Shown here: positions 49,995 to 58,054 of the stretch, piece by piece
How positions within the stretch are numbered: position 1 is the stretch's first letter
Layout: every line of letters begins with the position of its first letter
Virus record (IMG/VR): IMGVR_UViG_3300046459_000539
Coordinates: 1-63,323 of that record
Source: a virus
DNA: 63,323 nt
Strand: one strand, 5' to 3'
Made by a program: the position numbers and the translations under genes
Notes under the pieces: generated by a model
Told to the model about the DNA's origin: nothing
The model's input: only the letters and a program-made list of their open reading frames with translations
Databases searched by the model: none

Positions 49995-50521
49995 CCAGCG
50001 TGATCGACCTGCGGCACTACCAGCACGGCAGTTTGCCAGAGGGATTCAAGCAACTGCTGATCGACGTGCACGCGGACGCTTACGCCGACGCCATGGACGA
50101 CGAGTTCAACCAGCGCTTCCCGTGGTTCGTCGACCACTGGTCGGGCATGGAGGGATTCACCTGCGTCGTGGCGTTCGACGGTGAGGAGCCGACGGGCTTC
50201 GCTTACGGGGCCCCGCTTCAGCCCGGCCGGGAGTGGTGGCGCAAGACCGAGTACCAGCCGAACAACGGCTACACCTCGACCTACGCAGTCTCCGAGGTCA
50301 TGGTCCGGCCGCAGTGGCGCAAGCAGGGCATCTCCGACCGGCTGCACGAGGCTCTGCTGAAGGCGCGCGCCGAGGACCTGGCCGTGCTCCTGGTCGATGT
50401 GACCCACCCGAAGGTGCAGTCACTGTACGAGACCTGGGGCTACGACAAGGTAGGTGAGCAGAGGCCGTTCGCCGACTCGCCCACCTACGCGGTGATGGTC
50501 AGGGAACTGCGGGCAGCCTGA
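49991..50521 (+). CDS. GNAT N-acetyltransferase
   Basis: 176 residues from GTG 49991 (GTGA overlap with the regulator stop; GGAG 6 nt upstream); an ATG at 49979 would add 4 residues. The GNAT acetyl-CoA motif A reads VSEVMVRPQWRKQGISDRL, followed by LLVDVTHPKVQSLYETWGY. It may acetylate the graspetide, a drug-like molecule or a protein; as part of the regulator operon it could provide self-protection, but this is inference. Confidence 0.88.
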   Translation: MTSVIDLRHYQHGSLPEGFKQLLIDVHADAYADAMDDEFNQRFPWFVDHWSGMEGFTCVVAFDGEEPTGFAYGAPLQPGREWWRKTEYQPNNGYTSTYAVSEVMVRPQWRKQGISDRLHEALLKARAEDLAVLLVDVTHPKVQSLYETWGYDKVGEQRPFADSPTYAVMVRELRAA

Positions 50522-50528
50522 ACGGACG

Positions 50529-50561
50529 ACGCCCCGCTCCCTGGTGTGGGAGGCGGGGCGT
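50529..50561. terminator. Bidirectional terminator at the cargo right edge
   Basis: ACGCCCCGCTCCC (50529-50541) pairs with GGGAGGCGGGGCGT (50548-50561). It separates the + strand GNAT gene from the convergent minus-strand phage gene and marks the right side of the cargo island. Confidence 0.85.
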
Positions 50562-50568
50562 TCGTGTG

Positions 50569-51075
50569 TCAGTAGCCGCCGGTCGGCGGGTTGAGGGCGT
50601 AGATCCGGGGCGGTTGGATCTCCTGGTAGTCCCTGTCGACGGTAAGGTCGTGCAGCTTGAGCGGTCCGGTCGCGTTGTAGGGGACGCTGATCATGAACTT
50701 CCGGCCGCCGGGGACGACCTCGTGCACGCTGTAGAAGAACGGCTCGTCGAGGTCCGGGTCGTTGCTGGCCGGCAGGTCGACGCTGAGGGCGCCGTTGACA
50801 ACCTTTAGCCGGCGGGCGTTGGGGGCGACCAGGTCCCCGGTCGCGGTGTCGCGGTACCGGCGGTCGGCCTGGATGAGCACGGAGCCGGGCAGTGGCTGCC
50901 CACCCTCGACCATGTAGGTGGCGACGACCGTCTGGACGGCGATGTCCGGCGGGAAGGGTGCCGGCGGGTCGGTCGTCGCCTCTCCGGGGCCGGGGAGCTG
51001 GTTGATCGCCGTCCAGCCGGGGATGTTGTACGGGTCGTCGGGATCGTAGCTGTGGTAGTTGGGATCGATCGTCAC
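50569..51075 (-). CDS. Phage structural protein downstream of terminase
   Basis: 168 residues. N-terminus Pro/Asp/Tyr-rich (DPNYHSYDPDDPYNIPGW), then a beta-sandwich-like domain (AVQTVVATYMVEGGQPLPGSVLIQADRRYRD, read with breaks). It follows terminase with an 8-bp gap. Similar beta-rich proteins in actinophages are minor capsid or tail components. Family not identified. Confidence 0.65.
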   Translation of the reverse strand: MTIDPNYHSYDPDDPYNIPGWTAINQLPGPGEATTDPPAPFPPDIAVQTVVATYMVEGGQPLPGSVLIQADRRYRDTATGDLVAPNARRLKVVNGALSVDLPASNDPDLDEPFFYSVHEVVPGGRKFMISVPYNATGPLKLHDLTVDRDYQEIQPPRIYALNPPTGGY

Positions 51076-51083
51076 TCTGGCTC

Positions 51084-52640
51084 CTATGCTGCTCTGGAGT
51101 AGAAGAAGTTGGACTCCTCCTGGATCTCTGGCATGGAGAGATCGGCGGTCATGTAGACCGCGTTCGCGAGGCTGTCGACGAAGTCGTCGTGGGCCCCGGC
51201 CTCTTCAGGCGCGTGGACGATCACGTTCGGGCCCTGGAAGTCGAGTTCGGCGTCTTCCATCTGGGTGCGGAAGCGCTGGAAGACCTTCGTACGCTTGACC
51301 TTGGAGTGCGCCGGCCAGGAGATGTTGTCCGTCCGCATCAGTTCCATCAGGTGCTTCCATCGCTTGGACTGGGCGCCGCGGTCGGAGGGCAGGTCGATGA
51401 TGTCGACGCTGGGCATGAGGACGCGCAGTCGGCTGGCGACGACGTCACCGATGCCGCCCGCGTCGATGCCGATGGCCAGCACGTTGTAGTTGGCCAGGAA
51501 GTCGACGATCCTGAAGTACTGCTCCTCCCAGCCCAGGCCGCTGAGGTCGAGCCAGTTGAGGATCCGGTGCTCGTACTGGCCGAACTCGTCCGGGAAGTCC
51601 CAGTTCACCCAGACCACCGTGACGATCGTGCTGTCCTGTTTGCGGGCCGGGTCGATGCCGACGATGACGGGGGTCCTGTTCCACGCTGGCACGGTTTGCA
51701 TCGAGCGGTCCCCCAACTCGTCCATGCGCTCCGAGGTGGTGAACATGCCTCGGTCGAGGAGCCACTGGAGACGGTAGGAGAGGCGGAACTCGTCCGAGTC
51801 CTCTCCGATGGTGAGCATCTCGCCGCGGATGTAGATGCCGTAGTCGGGATGGGCTTTCGCGACGTCCTTCCAGGTGGCCTCGTAGTGGTTGAGGCGGGCT
51901 CCCCGGTTGGTCGCATGCCGCTTGTTCTGCTGGATGAGCTTGTAGAAGATCCCCTTGGTGTACGTGGGGGTCCCGGTGAGGATCATGGTCCCTCGGGTCG
52001 ACGCGAGCATCGGCGAGATGGACTTGTTCACGACCTTCTCGTCCGCGACCTGGGCCTCGTCGATCAACACGACGTGGTACGTGCGGCCTTCGATCTGGGC
52101 CCTTGGGTGACAGGTCTGTTTGCGCACGAGGGAGCCGCACTTGACCAGGCGCAGTTCCTTGCCCTTGCCGACGACCTTCTCGTCGATCTCCGGGTCGGCC
52201 ATCAGCTCCTGGGCGCGGTCGGAGGTCAGCCGGCTGACGATGCGGCCATAGATGTTGTCCGCCATGTCGTCCACGGGCGCGAACGCTCCCAGCCACACCC
52301 CTTCCCGGAAGCGCCCGAGGAGGTTCGGGAAGAGCGGCGCGAGGCGCGGGAACATGATGAGCACCGCGGCGAGGGTGTTGGCGAGGGTCTCGCTCTTCCC
52401 GGACTGGCGGGCCCAGCAGGCTGTGATCTTGGAAGTGTCGCCGAGGATCATCGACTCCAGGATTCGGCGCGCGAGCGGCACCTGGTAGTCGCGGAGAGGA
52501 TGTCCGGACAGCTCGTCGATGACCATGAGCATCTTGTCGATGATGCGGTCGACGGTCTCCTGGGATATCTCGGGATTGACAGGGAGCTGGAACTCCTCGT
52601 CCTCAGCTATTCGAGTCCCGTCGTCGACCGTTGATGTCAT
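51084..52640 (-). CDS. terL: Terminase large subunit
   Basis: 518 residues. ATPase: Walker A in WARQSGKSE (Lys82), Walker B VVLIDEAQ, coupling motif TGTPT. RNase H-like nuclease: acidic residues in VGIDPARKQDS, AIGIDAGGIGD and HDDFVDSLANA. It cuts concatemers and pumps DNA through the portal. A typical small-subunit gene was not recognised. It would ordinarily be followed by portal, but here the cargo island intervenes. Confidence 0.96.
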   Translation of the reverse strand: MTSTVDDGTRIAEDEEFQLPVNPEISQETVDRIIDKMLMVIDELSGHPLRDYQVPLARRILESMILGDTSKITACWARQSGKSETLANTLAAVLIMFPRLAPLFPNLLGRFREGVWLGAFAPVDDMADNIYGRIVSRLTSDRAQELMADPEIDEKVVGKGKELRLVKCGSLVRKQTCHPRAQIEGRTYHVVLIDEAQVADEKVVNKSISPMLASTRGTMILTGTPTYTKGIFYKLIQQNKRHATNRGARLNHYEATWKDVAKAHPDYGIYIRGEMLTIGEDSDEFRLSYRLQWLLDRGMFTTSERMDELGDRSMQTVPAWNRTPVIVGIDPARKQDSTIVTVVWVNWDFPDEFGQYEHRILNWLDLSGLGWEEQYFRIVDFLANYNVLAIGIDAGGIGDVVASRLRVLMPSVDIIDLPSDRGAQSKRWKHLMELMRTDNISWPAHSKVKRTKVFQRFRTQMEDAELDFQGPNVIVHAPEEAGAHDDFVDSLANAVYMTADLSMPEIQEESNFFYSRAA

Positions 52641-52770
52641 GCATTACCCCACATTGCTCCGATTAGGTTCAATCAGGGTAAAAAGGGACTTCGGAATTGT
52701 GTTAGCACGTCAAGCACACAACGGCGCTACCATCGCTTCACACAACACGCATATACGCAGGGGGCGGGGA

Positions 52771-53235
52771 ATGGGAATCAACTGGGGGGCCCAGGACGAC
52801 TTCGCGCAGGCCGTCATAGGCCAGGCCGACCGAGTCAGATCCGAGCCAGGACACGGGCTCACCGACACTCAGGCATACCTGGTGGCCGCCGGCAATGTCG
52901 TCGAGCGGCGCATCGTGCTCGTCTACCGGGCCGCCGTCCTGTTCTTCACCGCGCTCACCATCTACGTCGGAGCCCAGACCTGGTACGCCTCCGGCTCGTT
53001 CCGGGACTCCCTCGCCCCCATGGCTCTCACCGTGCTGCTCTACACGGCTGTCGGCTTCCGCCTCACCCGCCGCAGGCGCTGGGCCGGCTTCAGTGTCGGA
53101 CCGCACGCCGGCCGCGTCGAGGCGTCACTGCGCCGCGCACAGGGCGGCGTGCACCTGCTGACGCTCTCTGGGTACATCGCCGCGTCGAGCCTGGTCTTCT
53201 ACATCTTCTGCGTCTCCTGGGCCTTCCCCCTCTAA
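52771..53235 (+). CDS. Small integral membrane protein on the + strand
   Basis: 154 residues from ATG 52771, preceded by AGGGGGCGGGGA; the longer frame upstream overlaps terminase and is rejected. Three transmembrane segments: about 46-66 (LVYRAAVLFFTALTIYVG), 78-95 and 128-150. Cytoplasmic loops are Arg-rich. As a rare + strand moron-like gene ahead of terminase it may be lysogenically expressed, for example for superinfection exclusion (inference). Confidence 0.75.
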   Translation: MGINWGAQDDFAQAVIGQADRVRSEPGHGLTDTQAYLVAAGNVVERRIVLVYRAAVLFFTALTIYVGAQTWYASGSFRDSLAPMALTVLLYTAVGFRLTRRRRWAGFSVGPHAGRVEASLRRAQGGVHLLTLSGYIAASSLVFYIFCVSWAFPL

Positions 53236-53245
53236 CCCGAGCAGC

Positions 53246-53288
53246 ACAAAGCCCCAACCCCCATTGCTTGGTCGGGTTGGGGCTTTGT
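53246..53288. terminator. Bidirectional terminator between convergent genes
   Basis: ACAAAGCCCCAACCC (53246-53260) pairs with GGGTTGGGGCTTTGT (53274-53288), 15 bp. It ends the + strand membrane protein gene and the minus-strand series whose last stop is at 53288. Confidence 0.9.
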
Positions 53289-53536
53289 CACGCCGCCTGG
53301 CGATCCTGAAGCTCGCGAACGATGACCGCGAGGGCCACCACTGCGTCCTCGGCCTCGGCGAGGGCTTCCCCACTCGGCTGCTTCCGGTGCCGGTAGAGCG
53401 CCGCGGCGATCGTCGAGCCGGTGTTGTCGGCCGCGTCCAGCAGTTCCACGACGGGCAGCAGCTTGACCCGCCGCTCCGCTCGCTCCAGCAGCCTGTGTGC
53501 CGGCCACAGCCGCTCCAGCAGACGTCTCAGCTTCAT
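53288..53536 (-). CDS. Small hypothetical protein
   Basis: 82 residues from ATG 53536 (overlap ATGA with the 32-residue gene). Helical, Arg/Leu/Ala-rich (MKLRRLLERLWPAHRLLERAE). Last gene of the minus-strand small-gene series; no family recognised. Confidence 0.65.
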   Translation of the reverse strand: MKLRRLLERLWPAHRLLERAERRVKLLPVVELLDAADNTGSTIAAALYRHRKQPSGEALAEAEDAVVALAVIVRELQDRQAA

Positions 53537-53631
53537 TCGTCCAGTCCCAACATCTGTAGCAGCTCCCACTCCTCGTCTGCGTCTTCGCTCCTGCGGGCCA
53601 CCTGCCGGCGGGCCAGGTCCTCGTCAGTCAT
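53533..53631 (-). CDS. Very small acidic protein (32 residues)
   Basis: ATG 53631 to TGA 53533; sequence starts MTDEDLARRQVARRSEDAD and ends LQMLGLDE. Overlaps the upstream gene by 8 bp and the downstream ATG by 4 bp, an arrangement that strongly suggests real translation despite its size. Function unknown. Confidence 0.6.
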   Translation of the reverse strand: MTDEDLARRQVARRSEDADEEWELLQMLGLDE

Positions 53632-53866
53632 CACGGCCGGGGATGTACGGCTTCGGGTGGCCGAGGACCGCCACCAGGGCGTGGTCCTCACTCGGGAGGG
53701 TCTCGGTCCACCGTCCGACCCCGATTCCCTGGCGGAACGGCAGACGGAATACTCGGGTCTCGCCTCGGCGAAAGGGCTCCGTCACCTCCGTGGTCCACGT
53801 CTTGTAGGTGAAAGGCCAGCCCTTGAGGGTGGGAACTCGGCGTATGAAGAAAGGCAGTCTGATCAT
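53624..53866 (-). CDS. Small hypothetical protein
   Basis: 80 residues from ATG 53866 (a GTG 9 bp upstream is possible). Basic and beta-rich (MIRLPFFIRRVPTLKGWPFT ... FRLPFRQGIGVGRWTE), reads like a small enzyme-free beta-barrel protein. No family recognised. Confidence 0.65.
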   Translation of the reverse strand: MIRLPFFIRRVPTLKGWPFTYKTWTTEVTEPFRRGETRVFRLPFRQGIGVGRWTETLPSEDHALVAVLGHPKPYIPGRDD

Positions 53867-53899
53867 GCGCCGCACCCTAGTGTCGATTTTCCGAATGTG

Positions 53900-54340
53900 T
53901 TAACGGATTCGGCGGTAGGGGTGGCCTTCGAGGGCCTTGTCGATGATATTCCGGCCCTCGGACCCGGTTCGCCGCACGTTCTTCCACGTGTTCGGAGAGA
54001 CGCGGTAGTACTCGTACATAGGACCACCGCTACTTCCGCGGCCGGTTTCGCCATTACGGAATTCGACGCGCAGGGTGTGGCTCTTGGAGTCGTAGCCGGC
54101 GGACACCGTACGAGGCCGGTCGCGGTCGATGGTGTGGTTCGGCCAGGTGCTGAACGTGAGCAGCTTGTCGGTGGCACCGGTCTCCCGGAACTCCTGCAAT
54201 GCGGCCCGTGTCTTCGGCCGCATGTCGCGCTCGTCGTACGCCGCGAGACGGTCGACCTGGCGCTTGGAGTACCGCGTCCCGCCGAGTGCCGGCTCGGGCA
54301 GCGGCTTGACCGGGGGCGGCTTCCATCCGCGGTTAGGCAT
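53900..54340 (-). CDS. KTSC-domain protein
   Basis: 146 residues. The C-terminal 70 residues (LRVEFRNGE ... YEYYRVSPNTWKNVRR ... GRNIIDKALEGHPYRRI) follow the KTSC pattern: beta strands, Y-x-Y-x-V, aromatic in a helix, small-residue turn, final YPYRR-like motif. KTSC domains are found in phage and plasmid proteins and next to RNA-modifying enzymes; function undefined. N-terminal half is basic. Confidence 0.7.
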   Translation of the reverse strand: MPNRGWKPPPVKPLPEPALGGTRYSKRQVDRLAAYDERDMRPKTRAALQEFRETGATDKLLTFSTWPNHTIDRDRPRTVSAGYDSKSHTLRVEFRNGETGRGSSGGPMYEYYRVSPNTWKNVRRTGSEGRNIIDKALEGHPYRRIR

Positions 54341-54482
54341 CCTTGCCTCCTGGCTTCTGTACGGTCCATCCGACGGGGTGCTCCTGGCCCTCGGGGTCTA
54401 TCTCGATGCCGGGCTTGTGCGGGCAGAAGCGGCCGGCCTGCACATGCTCGCCCCGCCACCACACACACGTGGACACCTGCAT
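54333..54482 (-). CDS. Small Cys-containing protein
   Basis: 49 residues from ATG 54482 (TGATG overlap; GGGAGG 5 nt upstream). MQVSTCVWWRGEHVQAGRFCPHKPG has Cys and His residues that could hold a zinc ion. A longer start at 54518 would overlap the zinc-finger gene and has no SD. Coupled small-gene series. Confidence 0.55.
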   Translation of the reverse strand: MQVSTCVWWRGEHVQAGRFCPHKPGIEIDPEGQEHPVGWTVQKPGGKDA

Positions 54483-54646
54483 CACAACCTCCCGGCAGCG
54501 CGGGCACAGTCCTTGCACAGGTGGATCTGGCTGTGCGCGCCCCCGCTGGTGGTGCTCAGGGCCGCCGTGCGTGCGGGGTGGTTGTCGCAGTGGTGCCGCG
54601 GCTCGTCCTCAGCGGCCTTCACGGTCTTCCGCGTGGTGGTGGTCAT
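54482..54646 (-). CDS. Small zinc-finger protein (54 residues)
   Basis: ATG 54646 to TGA 54482. CDNHPARTAA and LCKDCARAAG provide a C-x2-H ... C-x2-C ligand set (residues about 20-50), a compact treble-clef-like zinc site. It overlaps the next ATG by 1 bp and the preceding stop by 4 bp. Many actinophages carry such small zinc proteins of unknown function. Confidence 0.65.
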   Translation of the reverse strand: MTTTTRKTVKAAEDEPRHHCDNHPARTAALSTTSGGAHSQIHLCKDCARAAGRL

Positions 54647-54831
54647 GCTGCTCCCTGGTTGTTCACGATCTGGGCCTCGACGCGGTCGGTGAAGCGTCGG
54701 GCGTCGTTGGAGGCGTGGCGTGCCTTGATGGCGGTGAGACGCAATGCGCTGGCTGCGTCCTTCATGCGTGCTGAGGCGTCCGCGATGTCGATCGTGTGGT
54801 GCTGGGGACGCTTGGTGTTCCAGAAGGCCAC
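54643..54831 (-). CDS. Small helical hypothetical protein
   Basis: 62 residues, helical and basic (MAFWNTKRPQHHTIDIADASA...RRFTDRVEAQIV). ATGA overlap with the zinc-finger gene supports it. No family recognised. Confidence 0.6.
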   Translation of the reverse strand: MAFWNTKRPQHHTIDIADASARMKDAASALRLTAIKARHASNDARRFTDRVEAQIVNNQGAA

Positions 54832-54842
54832 GGTTGCCCCTT

Positions 54843-55148
54843 TCAGCCGTTACGGCGGGGGTCAGCCAGTGTGTTGACGACGCGGTCCATCACGTCGGTG
54901 ACGCGCGATGTCGCCGTGACCATCTCCTGCGCGGTCGTCGTCATCGACTCCGCCAGGGGGATAACTTGCTCCACGAGATCTCGCAGTCTCGCGTTCTCGT
55001 CGACCTCCCGGCGATAGGTCTTTCCGGGAACGACGACTTCGCTGACGAAGATAGCGAAGACAAACGCAGCAAGTGGCCCCAGAATCAGCGGGTTGGTGAA
55101 ATTGACACCGCCGTCTGGGGCCACTGCTGCGATCAGGTGGTGAAGCAT
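54843..55148 (-). CDS. Membrane-anchored coiled-coil protein
   Basis: 101 residues. One transmembrane segment (LILGPLAAFVFAIFVSEVVV, about 21-40), then a helix rich in Leu/Val/Glu heptads (ENARLRDLVEQVIPLAES...) to the C-terminus. The topology would fit a spanin-like, holin-accessory or exclusion protein. Preceded by a TAACAC element 60 bp upstream. Confidence 0.65.
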   Translation of the reverse strand: MLHHLIAAVAPDGGVNFTNPLILGPLAAFVFAIFVSEVVVPGKTYRREVDENARLRDLVEQVIPLAESMTTTAQEMVTATSRVTDVMDRVVNTLADPRRNG

Positions 55149-55216
55149 TCAGACCGCCTTCAGCGTCAAGGACTCATGTCCTCAATGCTAGGCGGGGGAC
55201 TTCACATTGTGTTATC

Positions 55217-55681
55217 TCAGAACTTCTGCGCAAGGTAATTGATGAGAGTGTCGACGCCGACACTCTCCATCTGTGCCGGCCGGTAGTTCGGGCCCTTCAG
55301 GACCTTGCCGTCCTCGCGGAGAATGGGTTTGCCGTCCTCACCCAGTTTCGACATGTTGCTGGCGTGGACCTCCTCGAACGCCTTACCCAGCGGAATGCCG
55401 AGCAGATCGGCGCTGCCGAAGACGACGTACAGCAGGTCGGCCAGCTCCTTGGCCAGGTGCTCGAACGCGTCCACCGGGAAGGTGGCCTCGTCGGCTCTCT
55501 CTCGCGCCACTTCAAGCGCTTCGACGACTTCGGCGCACTCTTCCTGGATCAGCGTGGTCCGGCGCACGAGAAGAGCGCGCAGCGCTTCGGCGTTCGCGAT
55601 GCGGTTGTCGACCTCGAAGGCGTTGTGGAACTCGGCGACCGCGGTTTCGAAGTCGACGGGGGCGGCGGTGCTAGGCGACAT
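55217..55681 (-). CDS. MazG/PRA-PH-like nucleotide pyrophosphohydrolase
   Basis: 154 residues from ATG 55681. The all-alpha NTP pyrophosphatase motif EECAEVVEALE ... KELADLLYVVFG (E-x2-E ... E-x2-D) is complete, and residues 105-140 (HASNMSKLGEDGKPILREDGK) resemble phage MazG-like proteins that act on dNTPs or (p)ppGpp-related nucleotides. Overlaps the DnaQ-like gene by 11 bp, suggesting a nucleotide-housekeeping pair. Confidence 0.88.
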   Translation of the reverse strand: MSPSTAAPVDFETAVAEFHNAFEVDNRIANAEALRALLVRRTTLIQEECAEVVEALEVARERADEATFPVDAFEHLAKELADLLYVVFGSADLLGIPLGKAFEEVHASNMSKLGEDGKPILREDGKVLKGPNYRPAQMESVGVDTLINYLAQKF

Positions 55682-56435
55682 GAGCGACTCTCGGGGCGGG
55701 GACGATGGGCCAGGAGCCATTGATGACGGCCTGGGGGTTCTTGGTGCGGCGCAACCAGTCCTGGTAGCCCGCAGACTGGGCGGCGAACCACAGCTTCTGC
55801 TTGTCGTACAGCCCGGCGAGGTCCTGGCCGTGCACCTCGTGGTGGTAGGTGCTGCGGTTGAAGGCGCGAGGATCCTCTTCGGTGGCCAGGATCCGCTGGG
55901 TGACCTGTACGGCGGCCAGGGCGTCGGCACCGGCCTCGTGAGCCCCGTTCAGGGTCACGTCGTAGTAGCCGGCGAGGGCCTCCAACTGGCGTTTACCAGG
56001 GCGGAAGGGGTCGACTCTGCGGTCCAGGACGTACGGGTCGAGGATGACGGCGTCTTTCGCGGAGGCGAGCATCTCCGTGATGGGAGTGACGTCGTAGCGT
56101 CGGCACTCGCGGTCGAGGAGGGTCAGGTCGTAGGGGGCGTTCATGATGACGAGCGGGATGCCTTCGCTGAGCGCGCCCCAGATCCGGCCGGCGAGCTGGG
56201 CGGTGGCCCGGATGGGGTTCATGCCGTCCGCCTGCGCCATCTCCGTCGTGATCTTGTGGATGCGGGTGGCTCCCGCCGGGATGGGAACGCCAGGGTCGAC
56301 GAGCCACTTGCGGGAGCGGCGCAGGGAGCCGTGCAGGACCTCGACCCACGCCCCGGTGACGATGCGGTCGTTCTCGACGTCGACTCCGGTGGTCTCCAGG
56401 TCGAACCCGATGAACGTGTCGGGGATTTGGCTCAC
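55671..56435 (-). CDS. DnaQ-like DEDDh 3'-5' exonuclease
   Basis: 254 residues. Exo I GFDLETTGVD (D11, E13), Exo II NAPYDLTLL (Asp) and Exo III HEAGADALAA (His, Asp) are all present. The polymerase already carries its own exonuclease, so this enzyme may process RNA or recombination ends. ATGA overlap with the next gene upstream. Confidence 0.92.
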   Translation of the reverse strand: MSQIPDTFIGFDLETTGVDVENDRIVTGAWVEVLHGSLRRSRKWLVDPGVPIPAGATRIHKITTEMAQADGMNPIRATAQLAGRIWGALSEGIPLVIMNAPYDLTLLDRECRRYDVTPITEMLASAKDAVILDPYVLDRRVDPFRPGKRQLEALAGYYDVTLNGAHEAGADALAAVQVTQRILATEEDPRAFNRSTYHHEVHGQDLAGLYDKQKLWFAAQSAGYQDWLRRTKNPQAVINGSWPIVPAPRVAHVA

Positions 56436-56875
56436 GCAGCCCTCCGCAGCGGCTCGACGGTCACGAGCTTGCCGGAACGTTCCTGCGTCTCCGCCAGCAG
56501 ACCGCGGTACGCGTGGACGAGCGCCGGCAGAGCGTTGCGGGCGACGAGGTAGAAGGTGAGGTCCTCACCCTCCTCGTCGTCGAACAGTTCCAGTCCGTCG
56601 AAGTGGCGCCGGCCGTCGGCCGCGAGTCGGCCCCCGTACAGGGGACCCGTTGCGTCGCAGACGCTCTGGAGCCAGTCCAGGTCCGACTCGGCGAGGCGCT
56701 CAAGCGGCTCGTCGGGGTGCGGGACGAAGCAGTCGGCACACGAGACGTTGCCGTACTGCGTCCGCTCCCAGATGTGGTGCTGGGTGGGATCGTCGATGGC
56801 CTTGGCGGGGCAGGCGCCCGACGGCGGGTAGTTCTCCCTGAATAGCCGGACCGTGTCCGGTGACACCTCGGGCAT
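56432..56875 (-). CDS. Hypothetical protein with Cys cluster
   Basis: 147 residues from ATG 56875, with AGAGGAGA just upstream. N-terminal half has C-x(n)-C pairs (GACPAKAID ... CADCFVPH) with nearby His, suggestive of zinc; C-terminal half is acidic and helical. Coupled to the exonuclease gene; function unknown. Confidence 0.7.
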   Translation of the reverse strand: MPEVSPDTVRLFRENYPPSGACPAKAIDDPTQHHIWERTQYGNVSCADCFVPHPDEPLERLAESDLDWLQSVCDATGPLYGGRLAADGRRHFDGLELFDDEEGEDLTFYLVARNALPALVHAYRGLLAETQERSGKLVTVEPLRRAA

Positions 56876-56893
56876 GCTTTCTCCTCTCACGGA

Positions 56894-57889
56894 TCAGGCG
56901 GCGACGAGTTCGGCGGTGGCAAGCACCTCGCGAAGTGCCTCGTCGACCAGAACCTCGACTGCCTCGTCCAGCACGGCTTCCGCCTGACGGCGGGCGGCCA
57001 CTGCTCGGAGCTGCTCGTCGAGCGCGTAGCTCGGCGAGTTGTCGAGGTTGTTGCGTGCTCGGTCGTACCGACGGGTGGTTCGCGGATCGGCGTGACCGAG
57101 CAGGTCCTGGACTGCTTCCAGCGATTTGCCGCTTTCCAACGCCAAGGTGGCGCAGGTGTGGCGAAGGTCGTGTGTGCGGATCTCCCGGACGCCAGCACGC
57201 CGGCAAAGGCGCTTGATCGTGTCCCAGATGCCCTGCCGGGTGATGCGCCGGCCGGAGGCGGTGACGATCAGCGGTCCGCTGGTGCGCTCGCCGATGTACT
57301 TCTCCAGGGCCGCCCACGCGCTCGGCGGGAGGACGATGGTCTGTGAGCGACCGCCCTTGCGGGTGATGCGCAGGACCTTGTGGCCGCGCTCCTCGCTCAG
57401 GTCCTCGATGTCGGCGTTGACCATCTCGCTGACACGCATGCCGGTCAGCAGGAGCACGTGGACGACGGCGGAGCAGCGCAGGCTGTACGCCTCGGCACCA
57501 CGCAGCAGTTGCTCGGCCTCCTCGAAGGTCAGGCCAGTGGCCTGGCTGACGGTGGAGACGCGCTGGCGGCCGACGAGCGCGGCCGGGTTACGGAAGACGA
57601 TGTCCTCCAGTTCGGCCATGGCGTACTTGAACAGCCCCGACACCACGGAGAGGTGACGGTTGACCGAGCCGTTGCCGTAGTGGTCGAGGAGCCAGTTCTT
57701 GAAGGCGTCCATCTGGGCGCGCTTCTGGTTGAACGGGTCCAGACCGAACTCGGAGCACCAGGTGAGGTAGTGGCGCAGGTCGCGCTTGTACTCCTCGCGG
57801 GTGCGGCCATTCTTCGTCAGGAGGAACGCGCCGGCCACGGCGATCGGCCGTATCTGGCCGTTCTCCACCAAGACGAGCTGAGCGCCCAT
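56894..57889 (-). CDS. Tyrosine recombinase (integrase/Xer-like)
   Basis: 331 residues from ATG 57889 (AGGAAGG upstream; the 18-residue upstream extension lacks an SD). N-terminal core-binding domain (TREEYKRDLRHYLTWCSEFG), then catalytic domain with R152 (LTGMRVSE), K178, H240-x2-R243 (HDLRHT), H266 and nucleophile Y275 (RRYDRAR). All six positions intact. It may integrate the element, or resolve dimers of a plasmid form. No tRNA gene or evident attP is seen beside it. Array D lies upstream. Confidence 0.93.
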   Translation of the reverse strand: MGAQLVLVENGQIRPIAVAGAFLLTKNGRTREEYKRDLRHYLTWCSEFGLDPFNQKRAQMDAFKNWLLDHYGNGSVNRHLSVVSGLFKYAMAELEDIVFRNPAALVGRQRVSTVSQATGLTFEEAEQLLRGAEAYSLRCSAVVHVLLLTGMRVSEMVNADIEDLSEERGHKVLRITRKGGRSQTIVLPPSAWAALEKYIGERTSGPLIVTASGRRITRQGIWDTIKRLCRRAGVREIRTHDLRHTCATLALESGKSLEAVQDLLGHADPRTTRRYDRARNNLDNSPSYALDEQLRAVAARRQAEAVLDEAVEVLVDEALREVLATAELVAA

Positions 57890-58018
57890 GTCCGCCTTCC
57901 TACATACGAGTTGGGAAGGCCCTCTGCGCTTGGTGCCCGCCAAGCAAGAAGGCCCGGATCGTCACCAGTTGGCGTTGCCCAACGCCTCTTGGATGACAAC
58001 CCGAGCCTACTAGAAGAA

Positions 58019-58054
58019 CAACTTGTTCCTCAAGTTGTTGCTCAAGTTATTTGG
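58019..58054. promoter_or_regulatory. 12-bp repeat array D
   Basis: Three abutting units: CAACTTGTTCCT (58019), CAAGTTGTTGCT (58031) and CAAGTTATTTGG (58043). Located 130 bp upstream of the recombinase start and directly after the stop of the 58055-58327 gene. A GGCGTTG/CAACGCC inverted repeat lies between array and recombinase (57971-57986). Confidence 0.7.

Noticed and set aside
44350-50568. Transposon or integron carrying the graspetide cargo
   Set aside because: No transposase, no terminal inverted repeats and no obvious direct repeat could be seen at the edges, so the route of acquisition is left open.
57890-58054. attP site beside the tyrosine recombinase
   Set aside because: No tRNA 3'-end-like segment or convincing core with arm sites was seen; the repeats here belong to the genome-wide 12-bp family.
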